Source of the DNA: Alitta virens
Lineage: Eukaryota; Annelida; Polychaeta; Phyllodocida; Nereididae
Assembly (NCBI GenBank): GCA_932294295.1
Contig: OW028579.1
Location: 37,021,362-37,085,361 of the forward strand
DNA: 64,000 nt
Direction of reading: 5' to 3'
A program made the position numbers and the translations under genes. Below are positions 33,133 through 41,085 of the stretch, piece by piece; position 1 is the stretch's first letter, and the number at the start of each line of letters is the position of its first letter. The notes beneath the pieces were generated by a model. The model was given only the letters and a program-made list of their open reading frames with translations. It did not search any database and had not been told where the DNA came from.

Positions 33133-36100
33133 CTCTAATATAACTGAGGAGAACCACGAACATGAATTAATTGAAACTAAGATGTCCTTTTTATACACGA
33201 GTCAGAGCTGTCCTTCTTTAATTATCATGATATAGGTAATATTGTAGAATTTGTCAGAGGGGCTTATATGAAAGATATATTTGTGGCTTGAATGGGATTC
33301 CTGTTGAGGAATAAAGATCATATAAATACATACAATACAGCTGAACAATGCTGAATAACCCTATGCTCATACATTGTATGGCTACGAGTAAAGATGCACA
33401 GTAAGCTTTTTCTTGCAGGAAATAAATCTTGTGCTGCTTTAGTTTCTCAGAGCTCTGAAGCTGCCAGGCAAGCAACTGAGGCATAGAACAGATCATAAAT
33501 AATCCGCACTGCGCTGTCTGTTTCAGAGGGGCTTTGTCCAAAATTAAGAACAACGGAACGGTTGTAGTAGTCGGGACATATCACACAGACAAACCGGAAG
33601 TGCTAAATTTGAATAAGACAGTCACTGTGATTGGTCGCCACCAGCACTTGTTTGTGAACTGGACTGTGATTGGTTCATCGGAGCAGACGTCGGTGATTCG
33701 ATTCGTGAATTTCACTCTTGGTGGATCAGTTGCCCTTGCTAATGTGTCTTGTTTCATCAACAATGCTAAAATGGTTGGACTCCAGGTGCAAGATTTCAAT
33801 GAACTAGAACACAATAAATCAGAGGTGATGCTTTCAATTGACCATTCTGAAGTGAAAGACTCCATGTTCTTGTTAAATGTCACCTCGGTTGACAGATTTC
33901 ATGATGTGACTCTTACATTAAGAAACACTGAGCTCCTCAATACTTCAGTGAGTTTAAAAGGTACTCACTTGAAAGTTATTATGAAAAGAGCAAATTTCAC
34001 GGATAGTCCTGTTGCATGGACATTGGTCAGTGGAAAGGAAGAGCCGTTGAGCAAGTCCTGGAGCAAATACAACAGAGACGAACAGATGAAAAATTCATCA
34101 ACGGAGAATCGCAAACAAGACATGGCCGAAGTGCTTGTTAGCCAAAGCAATTTCTGCTGTCTCTCTTCTTGTGAAAATCTCTTAATGATTCATGCCAATA
34201 ACACCCGTTACATATACAATGTGGCCATAGTGCACTCATACTTTGCTGGCCCCAGAGCGCTTCATAGATGGCCCTCCCGGGCATTGGTGATTGACCACGT
34301 GGATGCCATTGGCTACATGACCATCCGGAATACGTCCTTCCATAATAACGCTGCCCCGACATCAGGAGGGGCCATTCGCATATATAAACATTCTGGTCAA
34401 TTGCATGTTGCCATAGAAAACTGCACATTCATTAACAATACTGCCGGTGATCAAGATAGTTGGTCTAATGCATATGGTGGTGCAATTGCAGCCCTGACTC
34501 CAAAAACAGACAGTAACTGTGCCCATCATCGCAAGACTACGATTGATGTAAAGAACTGTAATTTCATTGATAATTATGCTTTCAAAGATGCCGATGCTGT
34601 GTATACTTCTGTTGGGATTATATTATCACTCACCAACTCAACATTTCTAATGAACCGTAAACCAAACAATTTCAGTTTTACCTCGCAGTTTCTGGTCGTC
34701 CATGACATCGTCTACTTTCATAACATTATCCTCAAAATCGAGAAGCCCATCTACCGAGAGGTGTTTAGCTACAGACCAGGAAAGGCACATGGGTTTGTGA
34801 ACAACATAACATTGCAGTGCCCCAAAGGAACTGTCGGTGAGACGGATTATGCTAGCCTCCAACAGGAAAATGGAAGAGCAGTCTTTAATTCTTTACGACT
34901 TGCCTGTTTGTCATGTAAAAGCAGTGAGTTTGTGCTAGGAAGCCCCGAATTGACTTTACAGACCGAAAGGGAGAGAATTGTGGCATTATCATCCGAGTCG
35001 TGCGCACCGTGTCCAGCTGGGCACATCTGCCATGATGGTATGCTAAGGGTTAGGACTGGACACTGGTCATTTAAACCTAACAAAACTTTCCTCACTCTTC
35101 CTTGTGTTGACCATTGCTGCAACCAGCCAGGTGGGTGTGATCTTCATGACCAATGTGCAAATAACCGCCAGGGGGTGCTGTGCTCACAATGCCAGCCCCA
35201 CCTGGTGGAGAATGTGTTCACTACAAAATGTCTGTCAGAATCAGATTGTGGCACTGCATGGACAATTGCCTGGCTACTCGCCCCTTGCATCTTCTTCATT
35301 TTGTTCTTCATGTTCATCACAGAAATCCAGGAAGGAGCAGAAGTCATCATGGAAAGGACCTTCAAGTCATGCTTGGCTGGAGATTATTCACTTTTTCTCA
35401 TTTATACATTGATGATTATAGACTTTGCCCAAGTCCACCATTTACTGAAAAGCCATTTACGTATCCAGACCTTTCATGTGGTCGACACAATGCTAAGCTA
35501 CCTACATAGTATTGTTTCTCTAGAAATATTTGACCTTGATATTGATTCATGTTTCACCTTCATAACTCAACCAGCATTGAAAGTAGGATTGGTGCTCACC
35601 TGTTATTGTGGCATTTTCTTGTTGTTATTGCTCATGTATGCAATATCTACTCTTGTGTGGCATATCGTATCCAGATGTATGGCATTTCCTCCACTTTTAA
35701 GTGTCTCAATACACGAACGCTACCTGGGCGCCCTCACTTGGGTTTTACTGGCAACGTATCTTCCCATTCTACATTATGCTCTTAAGCTTGTGTACTGCAT
35801 AAACATACCAGGTGGCAGCACTGTTTTGGCACTAGATTCAAACATTGAATGTCTGCGATCGTGGCAATACTTGGTGATTGTGTACTTAGTGACAGTGTCA
35901 TGTCCGATGTTTCTTGCGATGGGGTTTATCAAGCTTTTTGTTCAAAGAGGATTATCATCCAAATTCATTACTTCAGTTCTGGCATTTCCTTTAAGTGCAA
36001 TATCAGTTGCGTCTGTGATACAGGCTCTGCCTCTGACTACCAACAAAACTAGGCGAATGAATAGTTACACAGACATTGAGATGAGAGCGAACAAAGCGAA

Positions 36101-36674
36101 CCACACAAGAGAATATGCAACAATATTCAGGACAAACTCAAGTCCATTGAGAAGACTGAAAGAGTCCTGCGACATTGCTGAAGATTATGACAACACAGAT
36201 CAACAAAGCCCTCTGGCGGCCATATTTGTAACACCTTACAGGATGACAAGTGCTGCCACTTGGTGGATTTCTCTGTTATACTTCCGGAAACTAGTCTTGC
36301 AACTACTACTGACATTTTACCATGACCCAATTCCAAGAGATGCCATTGTGGCAACTGTTTGTGGTCTCTTCTTAATTCTCCACATTAAAATTAAACCTTT
36401 TAATAACAAATTATTGACCGTGATCTCAGATTTCATCGTCTTCATGACTGTTTTTACATCTTTTGTGAATCTCGCTCGTATATTTGTGTCAGACGTTAAC
36501 AACAGCATTGTTTATATCGCTTCATGTATTGACTCAATTTCTTCTTTAATTGTAATCATTCTATTTGCATTTCTTGTGATCTTAGCAATCTTGTTGAAAT
36601 TATTGAAATTTGTGATATCTTGGTGTAAATGTAAAGATGAATCAAGGTCATCTCCTAGTCCTATATCTGTTTAA
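15255..36674 (+). CDS. Eight-exon gene: secreted-head CUB-EGF-EGF-beta-helix multi-pass membrane protein (1405 aa)
   Basis: Exons: 15255-15336, 23860-24097, 24828-25117, 26028-26090, 28414-28557, 31913-32041, 32859-32982 and 33527-36674. All junction phases agree (1,1,2,1,1,1,1,2 scheme) and the sum is 4218 nt, 1405 codons plus TAA. Predicted order: signal peptide (1-27), CUB domain (about 31-171, four Cys), Thr/Pro linker (172-224), EGF1 (about 241-270), EGF2 (about 280-315), N-glycosylation-rich parallel beta-helix-like ectodomain (about 320-780), Cys-rich collar (about 788-931), then about 9-10 hydrophobic segments to residue 1385 and a short Ser-rich cytoplasmic tail. A plasma-membrane receptor, adhesion or channel-like protein is inferred; no catalytic motif is seen. 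The beta-helix plus multi-pass part resembles a family of uncharacterised marine-invertebrate proteins. The CUB/EGF head looks unusual. Transcript evidence would settle exon joining. Confidence 0.75.
16545..16660. repeat. CTTT/ATTCTTT-rich pyrimidine microsatellite
   Basis: Degenerate TTTC and AAATTCTTTC units on the plus strand in intron 1. Confidence 0.75.
17241..17288. repeat. Short tandem repeat, GTAGTTCCACATATTACT x 2.5
   Basis: Two and a half copies of a 19-20-bp unit, differing at one or two positions. Confidence 0.85.
18861..19039. repeat. Perfect 32-bp palindrome nested in a larger inverted repeat
   Basis: 18874-18905 is a perfect palindrome centred on TATATATA (arm GTTGGTTATA flanked by T5/A5). 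A second arm AACAAAAATGTTAGTTAACT at 18898-18917 recurs inverted, with one added base, at about 19016-19039. It is probably a small foldback or MITE. Confidence 0.75.
20573..20650. mobile_element. Relic of the CRE-containing MITE family
   Basis: GGTGACGTCATGTGAATGC, AAATTGGCTAATGAGAGTC and ACTGACGTCATC resemble parts of the elements at 25162 and 11175. Two TGACGTCA palindromes are about 50 bp apart. Confidence 0.45.
20797..22408. mobile_element. 1.6-kb non-autonomous element with CTGCAAACACAA ends and TA duplication
   Basis: Left end TA|CTCTGCAAACACAA at 20795; right end TTGTGTTTGCAGGG|TA to 22410. The 14-bp inverted ends have one mismatch. Inside are five same-direction copies of a unit with CATATTGTCACAACAT (or CATAATGTTACAATAT) followed by AAGTGTGGACCCTAGAAA, near 20866, 21062, 21190, 22010 and 22193. 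No transposase frame. TA duplication fits a Tc1/mariner-type mobiliser, but this is inference. Confidence 0.6.
22450..22727 (+). repeat. Dispersed repeat copy 1 (paired with 31600-31881)
   Basis: Shares the ordered blocks CAATATGTAAAC, AGTGATGACGTCA, AATACTGAACAATGGGTGAT, GATGCCATTTCCATTGT, TTAATGCCTGAT and AATTTTGACAG with intron 6, same orientation. It carries a TGACGTCA site. Confidence 0.85.
23593..23705. mobile_element. Foldback MITE-like element just upstream of the first CUB exon
   Basis: Arms GGGTATTATCGACAGGGCGG (23593 on) and, inverted, TACCCGCCCTGTTGATAATACCC ending at 23705: a 23-bp match with one mismatch. Weaker symmetry continues outward (CCCTAACGGA / TTACGGTAATACCCT). It ends about 150 bp before exon 2. 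Confidence 0.7.
23860..24097 (+). CDS. Exon 2: first part of the CUB domain
   Basis: Acceptor TCATTGCAG, donor AAA|GTAAGT; phase 1 in, phase 2 out. Reads [19 protein letters not shown], then [19 protein letters not shown], then [20 protein letters not shown]. These are hallmark CUB features: CGG start, SPGF..YP....C.W.I.., and C..DY....DG. Three of the four CUB cysteines are here. Confidence 0.9.
24828..25117 (+). CDS. Exon 3: second part of CUB domain plus linker
   Basis: Reads YCGKTLPG, ..[27 protein letters not shown], matching the end of CUB domains (YCG, F.SD....GF.A.Y), then a Thr/Pro-rich stretch ([20 protein letters not shown]). Donor GAAG|GTACGT, phase 1. The acceptor is a tandem CAGCAG (24822-24827), so the exon may begin at 24825 or 24828, changing the junction by one residue. 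Confidence 0.88.
25162..25319. mobile_element. 158-bp MITE with TA duplication and CRE-like palindromes
   Basis: Ends TA|CAGCCAATT and AATTGGCTG|TA. The arms stay complementary for about 50 bp, including ATAGACTTGGAAACTA and GACGTCATGTGAAT against ATTCACATGACGTCATGT. A full TGACGTCA lies in the right arm. It sits in intron 3, only 44 bp after the exon 3 donor. Confidence 0.85.
26028..26090 (+). CDS. Exon 4: short linker
   Basis: Acceptor AAATTTCAG, donor AAAG|GTAAAC; phase 1 in and out, 63 nt. Encodes [20 protein letters not shown], a hydrophilic spacer between CUB and EGF1. It is symmetric and therefore skippable. Called from splice sites and phase, with no homology support. Confidence 0.55.
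26500..26875. repeat. Polypurine degenerate repeat (AATGAAGGAAAGGTGGAACT)
   Basis: About 15 imperfect units of 18-30 bp, almost all purine on the plus strand, in intron 4. Strand asymmetry of this kind can favour triplex or R-loop formation, which is inference. Confidence 0.75.
27587..27640. repeat. Perfect 12-bp stem hairpin (GGGGATACATCC)
   Basis: GGGGATACATCC at 27587-27598 and its reverse complement at 27629-27640, with a 30-nt spacer. Function unknown; intronic. Confidence 0.8.
27767..28131. mobile_element. 365-bp CACTGTG-ended transposon, copy 1
   Basis: Flanked by TATA on both sides (27763-27766, 28132-28135). Ends CACTGTG...CACAGTG, with subterminal inverted blocks CAGCCCAGGGACCTAATTAT and ATAATCAGGTCGCTGGGCTG. 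A related copy lies inverted at 40765-41085. No coding capacity. Confidence 0.8.
28414..28557 (+). CDS. Exon 5: EGF-like domain 1
   Basis: Acceptor TTTCAATGGCAG, donor CTGA|GTGAGT; phase 1/1, 144 nt. Encodes a basic stretch (SRRLFKRSN, a possible proprotein cleavage site) followed by CGCQNGGTC and [16 protein letters not shown]. Six cysteines and the CQNGGTC...C.CP..W.G..C signature identify an EGF module. Confidence 0.9.
29175..29265 (-). repeat. SINE-like repeat family B copy 3 (partial)
   Basis: On the minus strand: CTGGATGTCAGATGAATGAG and GTGTGGACTCCAAGCATTAT followed by CATCTCATCATTATGTCTGC, matching the 3' half of the copy at 5088. Confidence 0.55.
29604..29790 (-). mobile_element. 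tRNA-derived SINE, family A copy 4, with TSD
   Basis: ATGCTGAAGG flanks it at 29594-29603 and 29791-29800. Inside, on the minus strand, is the full family A element from GGGTGGGGGCCTAGCTCAGT to CAGGACGTAAAGCCCTAATC. Confidence 0.92.
30620..30880 (+). mobile_element. SINE-like family B, longest copy with B box
   Basis: GGTCCTGGGTTCCATTCC (B box-like), then GAGCTACATCCCAGCTGGAT, CTTGTACTCTGTGTCTATGC, GAGGCAAGTAAAGAC and CTTATCATCTGATCATTAC. It shows that family B also has a tRNA-like head. Confidence 0.6.
31600..31881 (+). repeat. Dispersed repeat copy 2 (paired with 22450-22727)
   Basis: Same block order as copy 1, ending 31 bp before the EGF2 exon. Both copies are inside introns of the same gene, in direct orientation 9 kb apart. 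Confidence 0.85.
31913..32041 (+). CDS. Exon 6: EGF-like domain 2
   Basis: Acceptor TGCTTGTTAACAG, donor CTAG|GTAACC; phase 1/1, 129 nt. Encodes [29 protein letters not shown]: six cysteines with the C...PC.HGGTC...C.CP.G..G..C EGF signature. Confidence 0.9.
32150..32215 (+). repeat. tRNA-like (B box) fragment
   Basis: TCTAGGTTCAAATCCCGTGG resembles a T-arm/B box, but no complete cloverleaf can be folded from the surroundings. Probably a SINE remnant. Confidence 0.3.
32579..32672 (+). repeat. Intron duplication copy 1 (paired with 33281-33384)
   Basis: TTGTGGCTTGAATGGGATTC, CTGTTGAGGAATAAAGATCA ... ATACATTGTATGGCTA recurs almost identically in intron 7, in direct orientation. Copy 2 carries about 10 additional bases in the middle. 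Confidence 0.9.
32859..32982 (+). CDS. Exon 7: beta-helix entry, GC donor
   Basis: Acceptor CTGCTTAAG preceded by a good pyrimidine tract, phase 1 in. Encodes [20 protein letters not shown] ... [16 protein letters not shown], continuing in exon 8 with [15 protein letters not shown]. The pattern C(G)..L..AC..L..AL..I...GT is the usual start of right-handed beta-helix ectodomains. The donor is AG|GCAAGT, a GC-AG junction; only this choice preserves the frame (phase 2). Confidence 0.65.
33058..33128. repeat. (AT)n microsatellite in intron 7
   Basis: About 35 uninterrupted AT units. Confidence 0.97.
33281..33384 (+). repeat. Intron duplication copy 2
   Basis: Direct repeat of 32579-32672, with an extra insert near GCTGAACAATGCTGAATAAC. 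Confidence 0.9.
33527..36674 (+). CDS. Exon 8: beta-helix, Cys-rich collar and multi-pass membrane domain
   Basis: A 3148-nt terminal exon after acceptor CTGTCTGTTTCAG. It begins with an extracellular region of repeated short strands with N-x-S/T sites and beta-helix signatures ([47 protein letters not shown]). Then comes a Cys-rich part ([43 protein letters not shown]). About 9-10 membrane segments follow (for example [79 protein letters not shown]). The juxtaposition TGHWSF...C....C..C..G..G..C..C and HIKIKPFNN before late helices recurs in expanded uncharacterised families of marine invertebrates. Ends in TAA with AATAAA 7 nt later. Confidence 0.85.
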
Positions 36675-36681
36675 TGTACAT

Positions 36682-36687
36682 AATAAA
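36682..36687 (+). terminator. Polyadenylation signal AATAAA
   Basis: AATAAA lies just after the stop codon of the beta-helix/multi-pass gene, implying a very short 3'UTR if used. Confidence 0.6.
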
Positions 36688-37580
36688 TTGTGTTATTGTT
36701 CAATGGGAAAAAATGATGAAATGATGCTGTGTTCTTTTATCTTTATTTGGCACATGTACAAAAGTGATCCCCCGCTAAGACAGACTTTAAACCATTTTAC
36801 ACATCTATACTGAGACCAGTATGAAGACCCCCAACTTTGCCTTTGAGAACAAAGGACGGAAAATATTTATAAATAAATGTGCACGATATAATCAGTGAAC
36901 AACGGTGAATAATGTTGCAAAAACGAGGTCCAGATGTGCACTGATTAAGGTAGTAATTGTGTTTGCCATCAATGGAATATTATTTTCCCTAAAAGCTCCT
37001 CTCATAAGGCCAATCTGTAGATAGTGTAGTCATGTCCAGTGAAATAAATTACTGTGTACATAAAAGCAAATAATGTTGACTAACTTATCACACTGTCATA
37101 TCACAAAGCTAAATTATTTATCAATCACATGTAAAGTCTGTGCTAATGCTACGGCCCGACATTTTAATTTATCATCCATCAATGAACACCAGGTGTTATA
37201 TATAGACTTGACTCACCAAGGTCACCATTTACTGTTATTCACACCAGTTTTATTGACTTGCCATCCATATGCCTCTTTATGGATGTATTGCCATTTGACT
37301 GCCTTGATTAACCAATAAATGGTCATGTTCAAATCAACCACCAATTGCTACTAGTTGACTGAGTCACTAACATATCCAAGTATTTTAGTGTCCAGCAGTG
37401 AAGGAATCAATTACTTTTAATTAAATTACTATGACTATAACACTATAACAGCCTGTCAAGTTATCTTTTCTGAATAAGTCACATTGATTTTTAGTAATAA
37501 ATCAATGAACCTTTCCTGGGTTAATTGTTGAATTTGTTATTAATGAGCTAAGTCATTTGTAATTTCCTCCTTTTGTGATC
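36688..37580. other. Convergent intergenic region
   Basis: AT-rich, between two genes that converge. TTTATT at about 37248 and 36741 are possible polyadenylation signals for the minus-strand gene. Confidence 0.4.
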
Positions 37581-39930
37581 TCAGTCGCTGCCAATCTTCA
37601 TCCGCTGCATTCGAATGAAAGGTGGGAGTTTGTTGATGTCTTCAGCTTTGCCCGAACGATTCGTACTTCCAGAGGGCGAGGTCTTGGGCGGCTGTCTTGT
37701 CTGAAATTGCATTGCGGGAGGGATGCCTCCTGGTGGAGGGGGAGGAGGGGGAGGAGGTGGCGGAACAGATGATTGTTGTGGGTAGGGAGCGTTAGACGGT
37801 TGTGGATAGGGAGCATTAGACTGTTGTGGGTAGGGAACGTTAGACTGTTGTGGATAAGGAGCGTTAGACTGTTGTGGGAAGGGAGCGTTAGACTGTTGTG
37901 GATAAGGAGCGTTTGACTGTTGTGGGTAGGGAGCATTAGACTGTTGTGGATAAGGTGCGTTAGACTGTTGTGGGTAGGGAGCATTAGACTGTCGTGGATA
38001 AGGAGCGTTTGACTGTTGTGGGTAGGGAGCATTAGACTGTTGTGGATAAGGAACGTTAGACTGTTGTGGGAAGGGAGCATTAGACTGTCGTGGATAAGGA
38101 GCGTTTGACTGTTGTGGGTAGGGAGCATTAGACTGTTGTGGATAAGGTGAGTTAGACTGTTGTGGATAAGGAGTGTTAGACTGTGGTTGGTAGGGAGCAT
38201 TAGCTGGCCGCCCTCCAGGAAGACCATTGGTCATTGGCATATCGAACATATCTTCCTCTTTTCTTGGCTCAGAAATCTGCAAGGACATATCAAAGTCAAA
38301 TGAAGAGAAACTTGGCATTTGGTATACATCATTACAATCACGACACCAGAACCCAGATTAACCATTTTTCCTAAACATGTTATTACATCAAAGTATCTGC
38401 CTTACTTACCAACTGGTGAATTGTAGCCAGCATGCGATCGATGAATCTGGTTGCAAATGACTTTGATATCCACCGACCATTGTAGGCCAAGGTCCACATG
38501 AGTCTTGATCTGTAAGTGCATACGGTGAGTGACAGAGGAATTGTGGTGACGTCACTCATTGATGAGGTGAAGTAATGTTCTGACATTCGCACAGAGTCAT
38601 TCCCTCCACTGCCAGCGTCTCTCGAGTGTCGTGAATTGTTGGATGTCTGACTGTGATTTGGCATGCTGCTGTTTTGGTCAAAGGGATTGTCTTGGGGCGG
38701 TGTATTGTCACCAGTCATGAGGTCACAGTTTCCAAGGTCAAAGAGAGCGAAGTGGGCTTTGTACATGTTGCATGTTGGCCCTATAGTTTGCTCCTTGGCA
38801 ATCTTTTTCATTATGGCCTGATGGTGATCGAAGAAATTTTTTGCGGTTGTCAGGTTAAGCCAGCCTTGTCTTTGGTGCAATAAATTTTCATGCACCTTTT
38901 GAGCATCTCTCCAAAAGAAACTAAGGTCAATGTTGTTCCTTTGCTTTACTATATTGATGTAGTCGAAACCAAGCCAGTTACCAAGAGGCTGCGGTTTGGA
39001 CATGGGACGGTAATGTCTTAAGTCAACAGGTAAACAGACAGTTAACATATCACCCATTGTGATATTGTGGTCAGCAGCGGTTATTCCTAAAGACATAGCA
39101 GCAGCCGTGATTAGAATTGACTTGGGGGAGATGCGGTGCTCATAGCATTTCTCAATCAATTGTCTTGTGGCACCTGTAGGAAGCATAAAAGGCAGGAGTC
39201 TGGTGACAGAAGGTCCTATGGGAGGACCATTCCCTACACAAGTGAACAGAGGTCTGAAGAGAGACTGGTGTTTCTGGGTTAGTTGTTTCAATGTGGCTGG
39301 TTCTTTGAAACTGTTCTTCGAGGGATTGAGAGTCTCTTTGGAAAATGCCACCTCACATGGAGGGAGTAAGGGAATGGGGTTCTGAAAAATAGACAGATCT
39401 CCCCTGTCTATAATGCCATTTAGAATTGCAATTAACTGTCTGTAAAGGAGATCAAACATACATACTCCATCCACTAGGGCCTGGTGGATCGTGAACAAAA
39501 TGGCTCCTTCGTGAGTTTGTTCAGATGCCCCTGCATCACTAAGCTCCTCTTCCGGGATATCTCCAAACCTGACATACTTCAATTTCCACAGAGGCCCGAA
39601 CAAAGAGTTAAAAGGTCGAGACAGCTCCACTTCAGCAATCCCAACCCATGCCTTTCGACTGCTTGCTTCAATCACTTCAACGTCACGCATCATGTTGCCC
39701 AAGATGAAATGGCTGCCGTTTCCATGAGGACCTTTTTCTGAAGTTATGCAAATGTCGAGAGCAGGTTGGAAGTTGACAAGGACTGACACGGTGTGATCCA
39801 GCATTTGTCTTGTGATCGGGACTTTACTGCGTACCAGAGCGACATGCTGGACGACATCCGCGCCGTATGCATGGACCATGTCACTGATTGTCTCCCCTGC
39901 CGAAAGGTGTCGTATGTATTGAGCCATGAT
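37581..39930 (-). CDS. Condensation/alcohol-acetyltransferase-like protein with octapeptide-repeat tail (two coding exons)
   Basis: Exons 39930-38410 and 38276-37581 on the minus strand. The first opens at acceptor TTTAATTTGCAG three bases before ATG (39927), so a 5'UTR exon lies upstream; its donor is TTG|GTAAGT, phase 0. The second has acceptor ATGTCCTTGCAG. Product 737 residues. Residues 1-506 resemble the CoA-dependent acyltransferase fold of condensation, wax-ester and alcohol acetyltransferase families: FGPLWKLKYV, FTIHQALVDGVCMFDLL, LPVDLRHYRP...LGNWLGF, and SLTVCTYRSRLMWTLAYNGR. The family catalytic motif HHxxxDG reads HQALVDG (148-154), so the second, catalytic His is Gln (CAG). The tail (532-675) is 18 octapeptides of the type NAPYPQQS, then 11 prolines and a basic end. 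Substrate unknown; possibly a pseudoenzyme. Confidence 0.8.
37765..38201 (-). repeat. Coding 24-bp minisatellite (octapeptide NAPYPQQS x 18)
   Basis: Eighteen in-frame 24-bp units with conserved PY and QS. Variants are NTPYPQQS, NSPYPQQS, NVPYPQQS, NAPFPQQS, NAPYPRQS and NAPYPQPS. Followed by a polyproline run. Low-complexity and probably disordered, with proline-rich ligand character for SH3/WW/profilin-type domains (inference). Confidence 0.9.
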
Positions 39931-40764
39931 CTGCAAATTAAATGAAGTCATAAAAAGGTGCTCTAGTAAAACTTCATGTTAAAATTAAATCTGGGACCAT
40001 TAAATGGAGGAACATACAAGGAACAACCTCTCCTTTTTATAATTTTATCCATCGTTTTTCTTCAGAATTGTATCAAGGCCTATGTTTACCTTTTGGTTTC
40101 ATTGGGCCAGTCAAGAGCAGAGTGAAACATGTCCAATAGGTATAATTAACTATTTATAAAGAGGCCTTTGCTTTCATCTCTTTATCTAGTATTTATGACG
40201 CAAGTTGGAACCAACGTCACCAATGTTTTTATTTCCTTACTATTCAGACTGAAGACCAGTACTTAGAAATTTGTGTCATTTTTAATGCATGTTTGTGAAC
40301 CATGAAAAGTAGGCCTGGGACCACATAGATACATATGTAATAACAAACAAATTTTCAAAGGAAGGGCATTAAATAAGATCAACAGTCAGTCACACATGAC
40401 GAATAACTGCGAAGAAAAAGTATGAATGGAAATGCTCAGCAGGTTGATGAAAATTGACTGAGGGCAAACTAATTCACATAAAAATATACATGTACAGGGC
40501 GAGGTCCCGCCACACCCTAAGTATTAGGTATTAATATTAATAGTATGGCATGTTTAGCATACTTTTCAATAACAGTTTACTTTCATATTGCATAATTATC
40601 AAATGACTTAACTCCTCCCTGTTGTCACATACTGAAGAACTACAATATACAAGTCATGTAGCTTATTGTTTATTCATTGGTCTAGACAAACAATCAACCA
40701 AGCATAAAAAACACCATGGCTACAGTATGGAGTCTAGCCATCACAAAGTCTTTCAGTTTGTAAA
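39931..40764. other. Upstream region/first intron of the acyltransferase-like gene
   Basis: AT-rich. It must contain or precede the 5'UTR exon, which I cannot place. Confidence 0.4.
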
Positions 40765-41085
40765 CACCGTGTGTCATCACATCACAGCCCAGTGACCTAA
40801 TTACATGCAGATAGGCTGGCTTATGGTATAAAAGGTCTAATAATAATATTGCAGAATAATTAGATGTTCATGTGTTTAAATAATTCTTGTTCTGACAAGC
40901 AGGCAATTCAGAAAATTTGCCTAAACTCAACAAATATGAATCCATTTCTCTTGTATTTTTAAGAGAATATGTCTGAAGTCTCTACTCGGCTACATAGTTT
41001 AACCAATCATTTTGTTTAACTAGGTAAACTAGCAAAGAATGTCCATAATTAGGTCGCTGGGCAGTTAGGTGACAGCACCGCACAC
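40765..41085. mobile_element. CACTGTG-type transposon, copy 2 (inverted relative to copy 1)
   Basis: Left end CACCGTGTGTCATCACATCA, then CAGCCCAGTGACCTAATTA. The right part has CATAATTAGGTCGCTGGGCA and GTTAGGTGACAGCACCG. The body matches the reverse complement of 27767-28131 in block order (TCTAATTATTCTG, TTGTCAGAACAAGAA, TAGTTTACCTAGTTAAACAA). Confidence 0.8.

Noticed and set aside
33050..33235. Poly-(YI) frame
   Set aside because: Translation of the (AT)n tract.
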